From contig CALKVA010000002.1 of assembly GCA_937996625.1 (NCBI GenBank), forward strand, positions 4,187-68,186: a DNA stretch of 64,000 nt, given 5' to 3'. The DNA is from UBA5951 sp009936885. Its GTDB lineage: Bacteria; Pseudomonadota; Alphaproteobacteria; Puniceispirillales; Puniceispirillaceae. Every line of letters begins with the position of its first letter. Within the stretch, counting starts at the first letter, position 1. Position numbers and translations under genes: made by a program. The notes beneath the pieces are model-generated. The model did no database searches. It was not told the origin of the DNA and worked only from the letters and a program-made list of their open reading frames with translations. Of this stretch, positions 37,392 to 46,336 are shown in pieces.

Positions 37392-38768
37392 TCACATCTC
37401 CTCATCTTTGTAGCAGACCCGCCATGCTGCTTGCACGATTTCATCACTTTGCGGCAAAGTTAGGGCTTCTAAATTGGCTGCATATGGCATTGGCACGTCT
37501 TTTCCAGTAACACGCATTATGGGTGCATCCAGATAATCAAACGCTTTTTCATTAACCTGCATTCCAAGCTCAGCTCCAATTCCAGCAAAAGGAAACCCTT
37601 CTTCACATGAAATTAGCCTATTTGTCTTTTTAACCGAATTAACAATTAACTCAATATCAAGAGGACGCAACGTTCGTAAATCTATTACCTCAGCCTCAAT
37701 ACCTTTTTCACTTAATATTTCAGCCGCTTCAAGCGCTTTTCCAACCATAATAGAAAATGCGGTTATGGTAACATCGCTGCCTTCTCTTACGATATTTCCG
37801 CGTCCAATCGGCACCAGCCATTCATCAGTATCCGGCACGTCAAAGCTTTGCCCATACATAACTTCGTTTTCAAGGAATATTACAGGATTTGGATCCCGTA
37901 TTGCTGATTTCAACAACCCTTTCGCATCAGCGGCAGACCATGGGGAGACAACTTTTAGCCCCGGACAATGTGCATACCAGCTTGCAAAGCATTGTGAATG
38001 CTGTGCAGCAACTCTGCTTGCAGCCCCATTGGGTCCTCTAAACACAATCGGACATCCCATTTGGCCACCAGACATATAAAGAGTTTTTGCGGCTGAATTT
38101 ATAATTTGATCAATCGCCTGCATTGAAAAATTAAAAGTCATGAATTCTACAACTGGTCGCAAATCTCCAAACGCGGCTCCGACAGCCAATCCTGTAAATC
38201 CATGTTCTGTAATGGGTGTATCAATAACGCGCTTCTCTCCAAATTCATCAAGCAAGCCTTGTGTTACTTTGTATGCGCCTTGATATTCGGCGACTTCTTC
38301 GCCCATGATGAATATTTTATCATCGACTCTCATTTCTTCTGCCATTGCATCGCGTAGTGCCTCACGCACTGTCATATTTTTAACAGGGCCATCCCATTCC
38401 ATCACCTGAGCTAAAGTAACATCACGCTTTGCTGGCGCCACCACTGGTTCAATTACAGGCGATGTAATGCTAGGTTCAACTTGCGGGGTTCCTTTATTTT
38501 GGCTTTTGGTTTCTAGTTCATAGCCACTATCACCTGATATAGTGGCTATGACAGTGCCGACTGGCACTGCTTGAGTTCCCTCTTCCACCACCAATTGGGT
38601 TACAATTCCATCGTCAACAGCTTCAACTTCCATTGTCGCCTTATCTGTTTCAATTTCGGCTATTACATCACCGGAGCGTATTTCATCTCCAATCTTCACC
38701 AGCCATTTAGATAATATCCCCTCTGTCATAGTTGGGGATAATGCTGGCATTTTTATTTCATTCGACAT
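37392..38768 (-). CDS. pdhB: Pyruvate dehydrogenase E1 beta with N-terminal lipoyl domain
   Basis: 458 residues, longer than the roughly 330 of plain E1 beta because an extra lipoyl domain (residues 1-80, ETDKATMEVE) precedes it, as in many alphaproteobacteria. The E1 beta part starts near residue 130 (NMTVREALRDAM) and includes GEEVAEYQGAYKVT and the RGPNGAASRVAAQHSQ loop. Its lipoyl domain is strikingly similar to that of PdhC, suggesting shared ancestry or gene conversion. Confidence 0.96.
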   Translation of the reverse strand: MSNEIKMPALSPTMTEGILSKWLVKIGDEIRSGDVIAEIETDKATMEVEAVDDGIVTQLVVEEGTQAVPVGTVIATISGDSGYELETKSQNKGTPQVEPSITSPVIEPVVAPAKRDVTLAQVMEWDGPVKNMTVREALRDAMAEEMRVDDKIFIMGEEVAEYQGAYKVTQGLLDEFGEKRVIDTPITEHGFTGLAVGAAFGDLRPVVEFMTFNFSMQAIDQIINSAAKTLYMSGGQMGCPIVFRGPNGAASRVAAQHSQCFASWYAHCPGLKVVSPWSAADAKGLLKSAIRDPNPVIFLENEVMYGQSFDVPDTDEWLVPIGRGNIVREGSDVTITAFSIMVGKALEAAEILSEKGIEAEVIDLRTLRPLDIELIVNSVKKTNRLISCEEGFPFAGIGAELGMQVNEKAFDYLDAPIMRVTGKDVPMPYAANLEALTLPQSDEIVQAAWRVCYKDEEM

Positions 38769-38842
38769 AGGTTGAACCCTTAAAATTCTTCTTTATGCGG
38801 CATAATCTGTGCAACAAATCAAACCTTTGATTAACGAAGCTG

Positions 38843-39898
38843 TTATTCAGCAACCTCAACTAATATATCGGTATAAAGCTCATCTGGTGATGGTTCAGGA
38901 GACTCTAATGCGATATCTGTCGCTTCTGATATGATTTTTTTAACTTCTGTATCCTGAAGTTTTAATTCTGCTTCCTCGATACCTTCTCGAAGTAGTAAAT
39001 CACGCAAATGATCAATGGGATCATGCTGTTTTCGCATTGCATCCACCTCCTCGCGGGTTCTGTATTTTGCAGGATCTGACATTGAATGACCCCGATAGCG
39101 ATATGTTTTCATTTCTAAAATATAAGGACCCTTACCAGAGCGTGCATACTCTATTGCCTCAATACCAGCCTCTCGCACAGCCAACACATCCATACCATCA
39201 ACCTGCTTACCGACAATTCCATAAGCAGAACCACGCTCATATAATGCGGTACCTGCGGTAGATCTTGGGGTTGATGTCCCCATTGCATATTGATTATTTT
39301 CAATGACAAAGATAACAGGGAGCTTCCACAAGGACGCCATATTGAATGTCTCATAAACTTGGCCTTGATTGGCAGCACCATCACCAAGATAAGTCATAGC
39401 AACGCCGCCATCATCCTTATATTTATGCGCAAAACCAAGTCCTGCACCTATTGGCACTTGTGCTCCAACAATTCCATGACCGCCGTAAAAATTCTTCTCA
39501 CGGCTAAACATGTGCATCGAGCCACCTTTTCCCTTTGAATATCCTGCTGCCCTGCCCGTAAGCTCAGACATAACCCCTGAAGGTTCCATGCCACATGCAA
39601 GCATATGACCATGATCGCGGTATGATGTTACCACGCTATCTTTATCCACATTTGCCGACTGCAATCCAACAACAACAGCTTCCTGTCCAATATATAAATG
39701 ACAAAAACCACCAATTTTACCCATCCCATAAAGCTGTCCTGCTTTTTCTTCAAAACGCCTAATCAACAACATATCACGATGCATTGTTAGGAGCGTGTTT
39801 CTATCAGGCTTCTGATTGACAAGATTTCGGGCAGACTTTGGCGGCCTGCCAGACTTGCTAGGATTTTTAACACGCGTTTGATTGGATTTAGGTGCCAC
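38843..39898 (-). CDS. pdhA: Pyruvate dehydrogenase E1 alpha
   Basis: Thiamine-diphosphate subunit of E1, 351 residues. Seen: YGMGKIGGFCHLYIGQEA, HGIVGAQVPIGAGLGFA, the ThDP/Mg motif GDGAANQGQVYETFN and the phosphorylation-loop-like YRYRGHSMSDPAKYR. Start is GTG at 39898 with AGGAG about 11 nt upstream. First gene of pdhABC-lpd-lipA-coq10. Confidence 0.95.
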   Translation of the reverse strand: MAPKSNQTRVKNPSKSGRPPKSARNLVNQKPDRNTLLTMHRDMLLIRRFEEKAGQLYGMGKIGGFCHLYIGQEAVVVGLQSANVDKDSVVTSYRDHGHMLACGMEPSGVMSELTGRAAGYSKGKGGSMHMFSREKNFYGGHGIVGAQVPIGAGLGFAHKYKDDGGVAMTYLGDGAANQGQVYETFNMASLWKLPVIFVIENNQYAMGTSTPRSTAGTALYERGSAYGIVGKQVDGMDVLAVREAGIEAIEYARSGKGPYILEMKTYRYRGHSMSDPAKYRTREEVDAMRKQHDPIDHLRDLLLREGIEEAELKLQDTEVKKIISEATDIALESPEPSPDELYTDILVEVAE

Positions 39899-39992
39899 GA
39901 TATTATAACTCCTGCTATTTTTGTTTTTTTTAAAACATAAGTTTCGCTATCAAATTGCTAGGACAAAACTTGCTTAATATTAGCGTAAAGTG

Positions 39993-40019
39993 TGTTGCAA
40001 AATTGAGATTTTTGCAACA
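39993..40019. promoter_or_regulatory. Inverted repeat upstream of pdhA (candidate operator)
   Basis: A perfect 10-bp inverted repeat, TGTTGCAAAA and TTTTGCAACA with a 7-nt spacer, lies about 95 nt before the pdhA start. Neither side carries a U tract, so it does not look like a terminator. The position fits an operator for pdhA or the tail of ftsB; no regulator is assigned. Confidence 0.4.
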
Positions 40020-40109
40020 AATTTATATTATTGTTTTAATTGTATTTTTTAGATTTAAACCTAATTTAGGTTAAGTTTTCTCATAAGCAAAATCACAGCT
40101 ACTTATAAA

Positions 40110-40427
40110 TTAATTAATATTAGGTAAGATTAGAATGTCATTATCTGCAAAAAGACCAAGCTCACTTCGTGCCATCTCTTCTAATATATCTTTATCAACT
40201 ATATCACTTCTCATTAGTGAAATTCGAGATTCTAGTTGAGTATTTTCTTTTTTCAGTAATTGTAGATGTTCTTGTGCGGCGGCAATTTCTCTATCCAAAT
40301 TATCACGCATTAACAGGCCACGCTCACCAGTGAGAGAATGAAACCCGAAAAAGGCTATTAAGGTTCCAAGAAGCATAAAACTTCCAAAATATGTCAATGG
40401 CCTATTTAGCATTTTATGCGTTCTCAT
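40110..40427 (-). CDS. ftsB: Cell-division protein FtsB/DivIC family
   Basis: 105-residue bitopic membrane protein: one N-terminal membrane segment (FGSFMLLGTLIAFFGFHS), then a coiled coil (REIAAAQEHLQLLKKENTQLESRI) and a C-terminal MARSELGL motif. This layout is that of the FtsB/DivIC septum-formation family. It lies between eno and pdhA, the usual alphaproteobacterial place. Confidence 0.9.
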   Translation of the reverse strand: MRTHKMLNRPLTYFGSFMLLGTLIAFFGFHSLTGERGLLMRDNLDREIAAAQEHLQLLKKENTQLESRISLMRSDIVDKDILEEMARSELGLFADNDILILPNIN

Positions 40428-40613
40428 TTCTGGTAACCTATGACTTTAAACGCCGGATATAACGAAGTGAATCAAATTCAACATTCTATGTCAACCAAAA
40501 CTCTATTCATTTCTATTAACGGCGGCATAAGAAACATCCATTAAATTAAAATTAGATAGTCTATTATGCTCTGAACTCACGCAGTTGTTTTACACGTATG
40601 AAATAACCTTTTT

Positions 40614-41007
40614 TTAGTTTAAAAAAAACTCAGCAATGCCCCAGTCGGTATATCGCATTTCTGAGCATTCAAATCCTCGAGATATGATTTTATCTCGATT
40701 GCCAGTCAACTCTCGAACGCAAATAACAATCTCAATACCTTGCCGCCCTCATCTGCTACTGGAAGTATCGAATGACTATCGTCATATTGGATCTTCGTAG
40801 GACAAAATAACATGACATCAAATTAGGCTGGGTGTCTAAGTTGTTGCCATCCAGATTTTTTCTCAATTAGTTCAAACTAAGGGCGCTGATAAAGAGTGTG
40901 CAGTATTCATCTAGATATTCTGTATACATCTCAATTTGAACCAATGCCCTCTCTTCCTTTTTTAAAGGGATATATGATGACTTTGTGTCTGTCACAAATT
41001 TCACCAT
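40614..41007 (-). pseudogene. Decayed VOC/glyoxalase-family gene
   Basis: The 660-base gap between ftsB and eno has no intact gene but carries a recognisable degraded one. Reading the minus strand with frame changes gives, in order, YTEYLDEYCTLFISALS, FELIEKKSGWQQLRHPA, DVMLFCPTKIQYDDSHSILP, EIVICVRELTGNRDKI and SRGFECSEMRYTDWGIAEFF, the order of a single VOC (glyoxalase/bleomycin-resistance) domain. At least two frameshifts (near 40760 and 40885) and in-frame stops interrupt it. I infer a recent loss of function; the original substrate is unknown. Confidence 0.6.
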
Positions 41008-41089
41008 TCTATTAATTTGAGTTCAAGCATTATTGTCATATGCGCTCAAGAGATGGGGTTCGCAAAGCCTACAGTTTGCCTCTTGGAAC

Positions 41090-42364
41090 CTAGCGTAGTA
41101 TCGCCTTGCCCGCATATTCGGATGTCAATCCTAGCGCATCTTCAATTCGTAATAGCTGATTATATTTTGCCAGCCTGTCTGAACGTGACAACGAGCCTGC
41201 TTTTATTTGACCTGCATTTGTTGCTACTGCCAAATCTGCAATAAAATTATCTTCAGTCTCACCTGACCGGTGGGAGATTATCACCCCAAATTCAGATTTT
41301 TGAGCCAGAGAAATAGCGTTCATAGTCTCTGTTAATGTTCCTATCTGGTTCACTTTTATTAAAATCGCATTAGCTGATTTTTCGGTTATACCACGTGAAA
41401 GCCTTTTTGGATTTGTAACGAATAAATCATCGCCCACAATCTGAACCTTATCCCCCACAACAGATGTTAATTCAGCAAACCCCCTCCAATCATCCTCATC
41501 CAACGGATCTTCAATGGATACTATTGGATGGTTAGCAGTCAAATCAGCCCACATTTTATTCATCTCTTTGTTGGTTAATGATTTTCCTTCTCCCGCAAGA
41601 TGATACTTGCCATCTTTATAAAATTCAGATGCAGCCGCATCTAGCGCAATTACAATGTCCTCCCCAATTGAATAGCCTGCATTTTCAATGGCTTTGCTTA
41701 CGAATTCCAAAGCCTCACCCGTGCTATTTAAAGCAGGCGCAAAACCACCTTCATCACCCACTGATGTTGCAAGCCCTTTCTGCATCAATCCTGATTTAAG
41801 AGCGTGAAAAATCTCAGCCCCCATCTGAAGGCCATCGGAAAAGCGATTTGCACCAATAGGCATGATCATAAATTCTTGAACATCTAATTTATTATCAGCA
41901 TGGGCGCCGCCATTTAAAATATTCATCATAGGCGTTGGCAGAAGATGCGCATTTACCCCGCCCAAATACTGCCAAAGCGGCAATTTCACACTATCAGCAG
42001 CAGCGCGAGCAACCGCAAGGCTTACCCCTAAAATTGCATTTGCGCCTAAGCGTGATTTGTTTTCAGTCCCATCAAGCTCAATCAAATCTGTATCGATGCT
42101 GCGCTGGTCAAGCGCGTCAGTTCCCGATAACGAGTCAAAAATCTCATGATTTACCGCATGGACTGCCTTTAATACGCCTTTTCCATTATAAGAGCTTTTA
42201 TCATTATCTCTTAACTCTACTGCCTCATAGGCTCCTGTAGACGCACCAGATGGCACTGCAGCTCTTCCAACAGAACCATTCTCAAGAATCACATCTACTT
42301 CGATTGTTGGATTACCGCGTGAGTCTAAAATTTGTCTTGCTTGAATATCAATAATGGCTGACAT
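41090..42364 (-). CDS. eno: Enolase
   Basis: Glycolytic 2-phosphoglycerate dehydratase and degradosome partner, 424 residues. Seen: ARQILDSRGNPTIEVDV at the start, GRAAVPSGASTGAYEA, DEGGFAP, SIEDPLDEDDW, GDDLFVTNP, KVNQIGTLTET and SHRSGETED. Complete and conserved. Confidence 0.97.
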   Translation of the reverse strand: MSAIIDIQARQILDSRGNPTIEVDVILENGSVGRAAVPSGASTGAYEAVELRDNDKSSYNGKGVLKAVHAVNHEIFDSLSGTDALDQRSIDTDLIELDGTENKSRLGANAILGVSLAVARAAADSVKLPLWQYLGGVNAHLLPTPMMNILNGGAHADNKLDVQEFMIMPIGANRFSDGLQMGAEIFHALKSGLMQKGLATSVGDEGGFAPALNSTGEALEFVSKAIENAGYSIGEDIVIALDAAASEFYKDGKYHLAGEGKSLTNKEMNKMWADLTANHPIVSIEDPLDEDDWRGFAELTSVVGDKVQIVGDDLFVTNPKRLSRGITEKSANAILIKVNQIGTLTETMNAISLAQKSEFGVIISHRSGETEDNFIADLAVATNAGQIKAGSLSRSDRLAKYNQLLRIEDALGLTSEYAGKAILR

Positions 42365-42447
42365 AGCTATCCTCTTTGCTAATTATTTATTTTTGGACGC
42401 CTAAAAAAGCATCCTTTTAATCGAATTATAAACTCACTTCGACGAAG

Positions 42448-43290
42448 TTACTTACTCATATGACATAAATTATGTATGGCACTTAACTGGGTTAAAAGAG
42501 ATTGTATTTCATTGAGCGGCATCATGTTCGGCCCATCAGACGGCGCATTATCTGGGTCTTGATGGCTTTCCACAAAAACGCCGCTCACACCTGCTGCAAC
42601 TGCTGCACGCGCTAATATCGGCACAAACTCTCGCTGGCCACCAGATGTGCTGCCAAGCCCGCCTGGCTGCTGCACCGAATGCGTGGCATCAAATATAACA
42701 GGATACCCAAATTTCGCCATTTGAGGCAGAGAACGCATATCAGATACCAGTGTATTATATCCAAAGCTTGTACCACGTTCTGTTACTAAAATTTTGTGAT
42801 TATCCGTTGATGCGACTTTAGCAGCAACATGCTCCATATCCCAAGGGGCTAAAAACTGGCCTTTTTTTACATTTACAACAGCTCCTGATTTTCCAGCAGA
42901 TATCAGCAAATCTGTTTGCCTGCATAAAAAAGCCGGTATTTGAAGTATATCAATAGTTTTCGATGCAATTTCGCATTGCTCAGATGTATGAACATCTGTA
43001 AGTACGGGGCATCCAAATTGATGTTTTACATCTTCTAAAATTCGTAAACCTTCTTCAATACCAACGCCTCTGGCAGAATTAGCAGATGTTCGATTGGCTT
43101 TGTCAAATGAGGATTTATAAATAAAATTCATACCCGCAATTTGAGCAGCATTTAGGAGAGCCTCAGCATGAAACAATGCATGGTCACGCCCTTCAATTTG
43201 ACACGGACCAGCGATAAGCGCCAACGGCAAGCAAGACCCTATTTTAAAACTGCCCACATCAACGTGATGAATATCAGGATTTACAGACAT
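42448..43290 (-). CDS. kdsA: KDO-8-phosphate synthase
   Basis: Condenses phosphoenolpyruvate and arabinose-5-phosphate for lipopolysaccharide core sugar KDO. 280 residues from ATG 43290, the usual length; a longer frame from 43335 would run into pyrG. Seen: LIAGPCQIEGRDHAL, YKSSFDKANRTSANSARG, VLTDVHTSEQ and DATHSVQQPGG. It follows pyrG after 7 nt. Confidence 0.96.
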   Translation of the reverse strand: MSVNPDIHHVDVGSFKIGSCLPLALIAGPCQIEGRDHALFHAEALLNAAQIAGMNFIYKSSFDKANRTSANSARGVGIEEGLRILEDVKHQFGCPVLTDVHTSEQCEIASKTIDILQIPAFLCRQTDLLISAGKSGAVVNVKKGQFLAPWDMEHVAAKVASTDNHKILVTERGTSFGYNTLVSDMRSLPQMAKFGYPVIFDATHSVQQPGGLGSTSGGQREFVPILARAAVAAGVSGVFVESHQDPDNAPSDGPNMMPLNEIQSLLTQLSAIHNLCHMSK

Positions 43291-43297
43291 TAGTTTG

Positions 43298-44932
43298 CTA
43301 TACCAATCTTGAATGTTTTCCGGCAGCGGACACAAACTGAGTGAATAACGGATGCGGCTGAAACGGTTTTGACTTTAACTCAGGATGAAATTGCACTGCT
43401 ATAAAAAAGGGATGATCTTTTCGCTCTACAATTTCTGGAAGTCTTCCATCGGGCGATAATCCAGAAATATGCAAGCCAGCTTCTGCCAGTATTCTCTCAT
43501 AGTTAATATTAACTTCATAGCGATGACGATGGCGCTCTGAGATTTTGTCAGACCCATAAATTCTATGTGCCAGACTTTCCTCTTTGATGAGACATTGATA
43601 TGCCCCAAGGCGCATTGTGCCTCCCATATCATCTAAATCTGTTCTTTGTTCAACTGAATTACCTGCAATCCATTCCGTCATCAAACCAACTAATAACTCA
43701 CCCCCATCCCCAAATTCACTAGAATTTGCATTAGTCAGATTTCCAAGCGTTCTAGCAGATTCCAAAACAGCCATTTGCATTCCAAAGCAAATCCCTAAAA
43801 AGGGGATATGTCTCTGTCTTGCATAGCGGATTGCATTTATTTTACCCTCAGAGCCTCGCTTGCCAAATCCCCCTGGGATTAGCAAGCCAGATACATCTGC
43901 TAGATGATGAGCAAGAATATCATCATTATCGGTTTCAAATAATTCGGAGTCTATCCATTCCACGTTAACCCGTAATTTATTCGCAATACCGCCATGCGTA
44001 ATCGCCTCACCAAGAGACTTATAGCTATCCTGAAGAGAGGTATATTTACCAACAATAGCAATGGTTATCTCGCCCTCAGGATTTTCATAATCATGAGCAA
44101 TTGATATCCATCTATTCAGGTCAGGCTTTGTATCATCTAATTTAAAATGACGACAAATTTGTGTATCAAACCCCTGCTCATTATAAGCCAGAGGAACATA
44201 ATAAATACTGCTCGCATCCTCTGCGATAATCACATCATCACCATCTACGTTGCAAAATTGACCAATTTTGTTTTTTTGCTCTGTGGGTACTGGTTGCTCT
44301 GTTCGGCATAAAAGAATGTCTGGTTGCAGGCCTACGGACTGTAACTCTTTGACAGAATGCTGGGTCGGTTTTGTTTTAAGCTCCCCTGCGGCATGAATGT
44401 AGGGAAGTAAGGTTACATGAACAATACAAGAGCCATTACTTCCAAGCTCATTTCGCAATTGTCTTATTGCCTCCAGAAAAGGCAGTGATTCAATATCGCC
44501 GACCGTACCTCCGATTTCACATAAAACAAAATCTTCATCTGTAATATCATTGCGCACAAACTCTTTAATAGCGTCTGTTACGTGCGGAATGACTTGTATG
44601 GTGGCGCCTAGATAGTCCCCCCTGCGCTCTCTTGCCAAAACATCTGAATAAATCCGGCCAGTAGTCACATTATCTGTTTTTTTGGTAGTAACGCCCGTAA
44701 ATCTCTCATAATGTCCGAGGTCTAAATCTGTTTCTGCGCCATCATCTGTAACAAACACCTCCCCATGTTGGGTAGGAGACATCGTGCCAGGGTCAACATT
44801 TAAATAAGGGTCAAGCTTTCGAAGTCTAACCTTATACCCTCTCAGCTGTAATAATGAGCCCAGAACTGCAGAGGCTAAACCTTTGCCAAGTGATGAGACA
44901 ACACCGCCAGTAATAAAAATATAACGGGTCAT
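43298..44932 (-). CDS. pyrG: CTP synthase
   Basis: Glutamine-dependent amination of UTP to CTP, 544 residues. Seen: synthase domain with GGVVSSLGKGLASA and EIGGTVGDIESLPF, and a C-terminal class I glutamine amidotransferase with FLGICFGMQMAV (catalytic Cys about 381) and QFHPELKSKP. Upstream of kdsA and downstream of secG, a conserved class-wide order. Confidence 0.97.
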   Translation of the reverse strand: MTRYIFITGGVVSSLGKGLASAVLGSLLQLRGYKVRLRKLDPYLNVDPGTMSPTQHGEVFVTDDGAETDLDLGHYERFTGVTTKKTDNVTTGRIYSDVLARERRGDYLGATIQVIPHVTDAIKEFVRNDITDEDFVLCEIGGTVGDIESLPFLEAIRQLRNELGSNGSCIVHVTLLPYIHAAGELKTKPTQHSVKELQSVGLQPDILLCRTEQPVPTEQKNKIGQFCNVDGDDVIIAEDASSIYYVPLAYNEQGFDTQICRHFKLDDTKPDLNRWISIAHDYENPEGEITIAIVGKYTSLQDSYKSLGEAITHGGIANKLRVNVEWIDSELFETDNDDILAHHLADVSGLLIPGGFGKRGSEGKINAIRYARQRHIPFLGICFGMQMAVLESARTLGNLTNANSSEFGDGGELLVGLMTEWIAGNSVEQRTDLDDMGGTMRLGAYQCLIKEESLAHRIYGSDKISERHRHRYEVNINYERILAEAGLHISGLSPDGRLPEIVERKDHPFFIAVQFHPELKSKPFQPHPLFTQFVSAAGKHSRLV

Positions 44933-44987
44933 CTGCGCTCTCTTAATCTTTGATTAATGCGCATGAGACTCTTATAAACACTCATTA

Positions 44988-45296
44988 TTATTGCTCGGTT
45001 GGAACTGTCGGTGTTTCTGGAATAACCGGGGCAGACTGAATAACCTCATCCACGATGGAGGGTGCTTGACGACCATTCCCTGCCAATATCGCCAACCCTA
45101 TTGACGTTATAAAAAATGCAGCAGCCAGAATTGCAGTCACTCTGGTTAACAGGTTAGCGGTGCCTCTAGCAGACATAAAGCCGCCACCGCCGCCGCCGCC
45201 AATACCAAGTGCGCCGCCTTCGCTTCGCTGTAACAAAACAACACCTACTAATGCAACAGCAATCATAATATGAATAGTCAATAATATGGTTGTCAT
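44988..45296 (-). CDS. secG: Preprotein translocase subunit SecG
   Basis: 102-residue SecYEG subunit with two membrane segments (IHIMIAVALVGVVLLQ and TAILAAAFFITSIGLAIL) separated by the conserved Gly-rich loop (SEGGALGIGGGGGGGF). The Pro/Thr-rich C-terminal tail is typical of the class. Between tpiA and pyrG. Confidence 0.94.
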   Translation of the reverse strand: MTTILLTIHIMIAVALVGVVLLQRSEGGALGIGGGGGGGFMSARGTANLLTRVTAILAAAFFITSIGLAILAGNGRQAPSIVDEVIQSAPVIPETPTVPTEQ

Positions 45297-45390
45297 ACTT
45301 TCACCGATTTCAAGCTAATTCGTTATTCTTGTAAAACATCGCTTTGCAAAAGGCAAAGCTAAAAATAACTTATATTAAAACAAGCAAACC

Positions 45391-46122
45391 CTAAATACAG
45401 ATCTGTTTAAATTTATCAGAACTAAGAGAAGCTCCACCTACAAGAACGCCATCCACGCTTGCAAGCGACTTAATGTCTTTTGCGTTATCTGGGTTAACAG
45501 AACCCCCATATAAAACTGTCGTCTCTTTGGGTGGGTTCGGGGTATCTTTAAGCAGTTTTTTGATAAATTGATGAATAAGATCAATTTCTTCTAGCGCTGG
45601 GACAAGACCGGTGCCTATCGCCCAAACAGGCTCATACGCAATGATGTAATTAAGATTAGCAAGGCTGGTATCATTAAGAACAGAGAGCTGAACCTTCAAA
45701 ATCTCTCTGGTTGTTCCTTCGATATAGTGCTGATGCATCTCCCCCACACAAAAAATTACCTTCAGGCCAGCATTATGTGCTGTACGTAATTTATCCAATA
45801 GAAGCAGGTTATCTTCAGCATGATATTGGCGCCTTTCAGAATGACCTAGAATCACCCAATGAGCGCCAGTGCCAGATATCATTTGAGCACTTACTTCTCC
45901 TGTAAAGGCCCCATTTTCATGAGCACTGCAATCCTGCGCTCCAGTTTGAATAGATGTATTTTTACACCTATCCGTCACGTCGCTTAAATATATCGTTGGA
46001 GGACACAGAATTAGGCTAGAACCATCTAACAAATTGGGAAGAATATTATCTTTAATTTGAGATAGAATAGATTTCACAAAGTTGTTATCTCCATTCATCT
46101 TCCAATTTGCTGCGTAAATCAT
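45391..46122 (-). CDS. tpiA: Triosephosphate isomerase
   Basis: Glycolytic TIM barrel, 243 residues. Seen: substrate Lys in AANWKMNG, catalytic His in VILGHSERRQYH, catalytic Glu in AYEPVWAIGTG and the phosphate loop YGGSVNPDNA. Divergent from ppiD. Confidence 0.96.
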   Translation of the reverse strand: MIYAANWKMNGDNNFVKSILSQIKDNILPNLLDGSSLILCPPTIYLSDVTDRCKNTSIQTGAQDCSAHENGAFTGEVSAQMISGTGAHWVILGHSERRQYHAEDNLLLLDKLRTAHNAGLKVIFCVGEMHQHYIEGTTREILKVQLSVLNDTSLANLNYIIAYEPVWAIGTGLVPALEEIDLIHQFIKKLLKDTPNPPKETTVLYGGSVNPDNAKDIKSLASVDGVLVGGASLSSDKFKQICI

Positions 46123-46336
46123 TTATCTCTCCTAAAAAATGCGCATTTTAAGTCTGTATAGATTTATTACAGAAAATATACGAAAAACTTACAAAATCAA
46201 AATCGCCTTTGGTTCAAGCTCTCTTTATAAAAAAAATATCCAGTTTTTATCTGTAGCTTTGACGTTATGTTAAAGCCCTGTTAGAAACTAACTTAGTGAA
46301 TTATTCAACCAATAGATAAAAGGGTTAGCAAACTCT

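Noticed and set aside
40060..40076. AACCTA/TAGGTT inverted repeat downstream of ftsB
   Set aside because: Six-bp AT-rich stem without a following T run; not convincing as a terminator.
41017..41244. Plus-strand 75-codon frame across the eno 3' end
   Set aside because: It overlaps the conserved end of enolase on the other strand and shows no coding pattern of its own.
42430..42452. ACTTCG/CGAAGT palindrome between eno and kdsA
   Set aside because: Arms of 6 bp around a single base with no T tract; too short and weak to call a terminator or operator.
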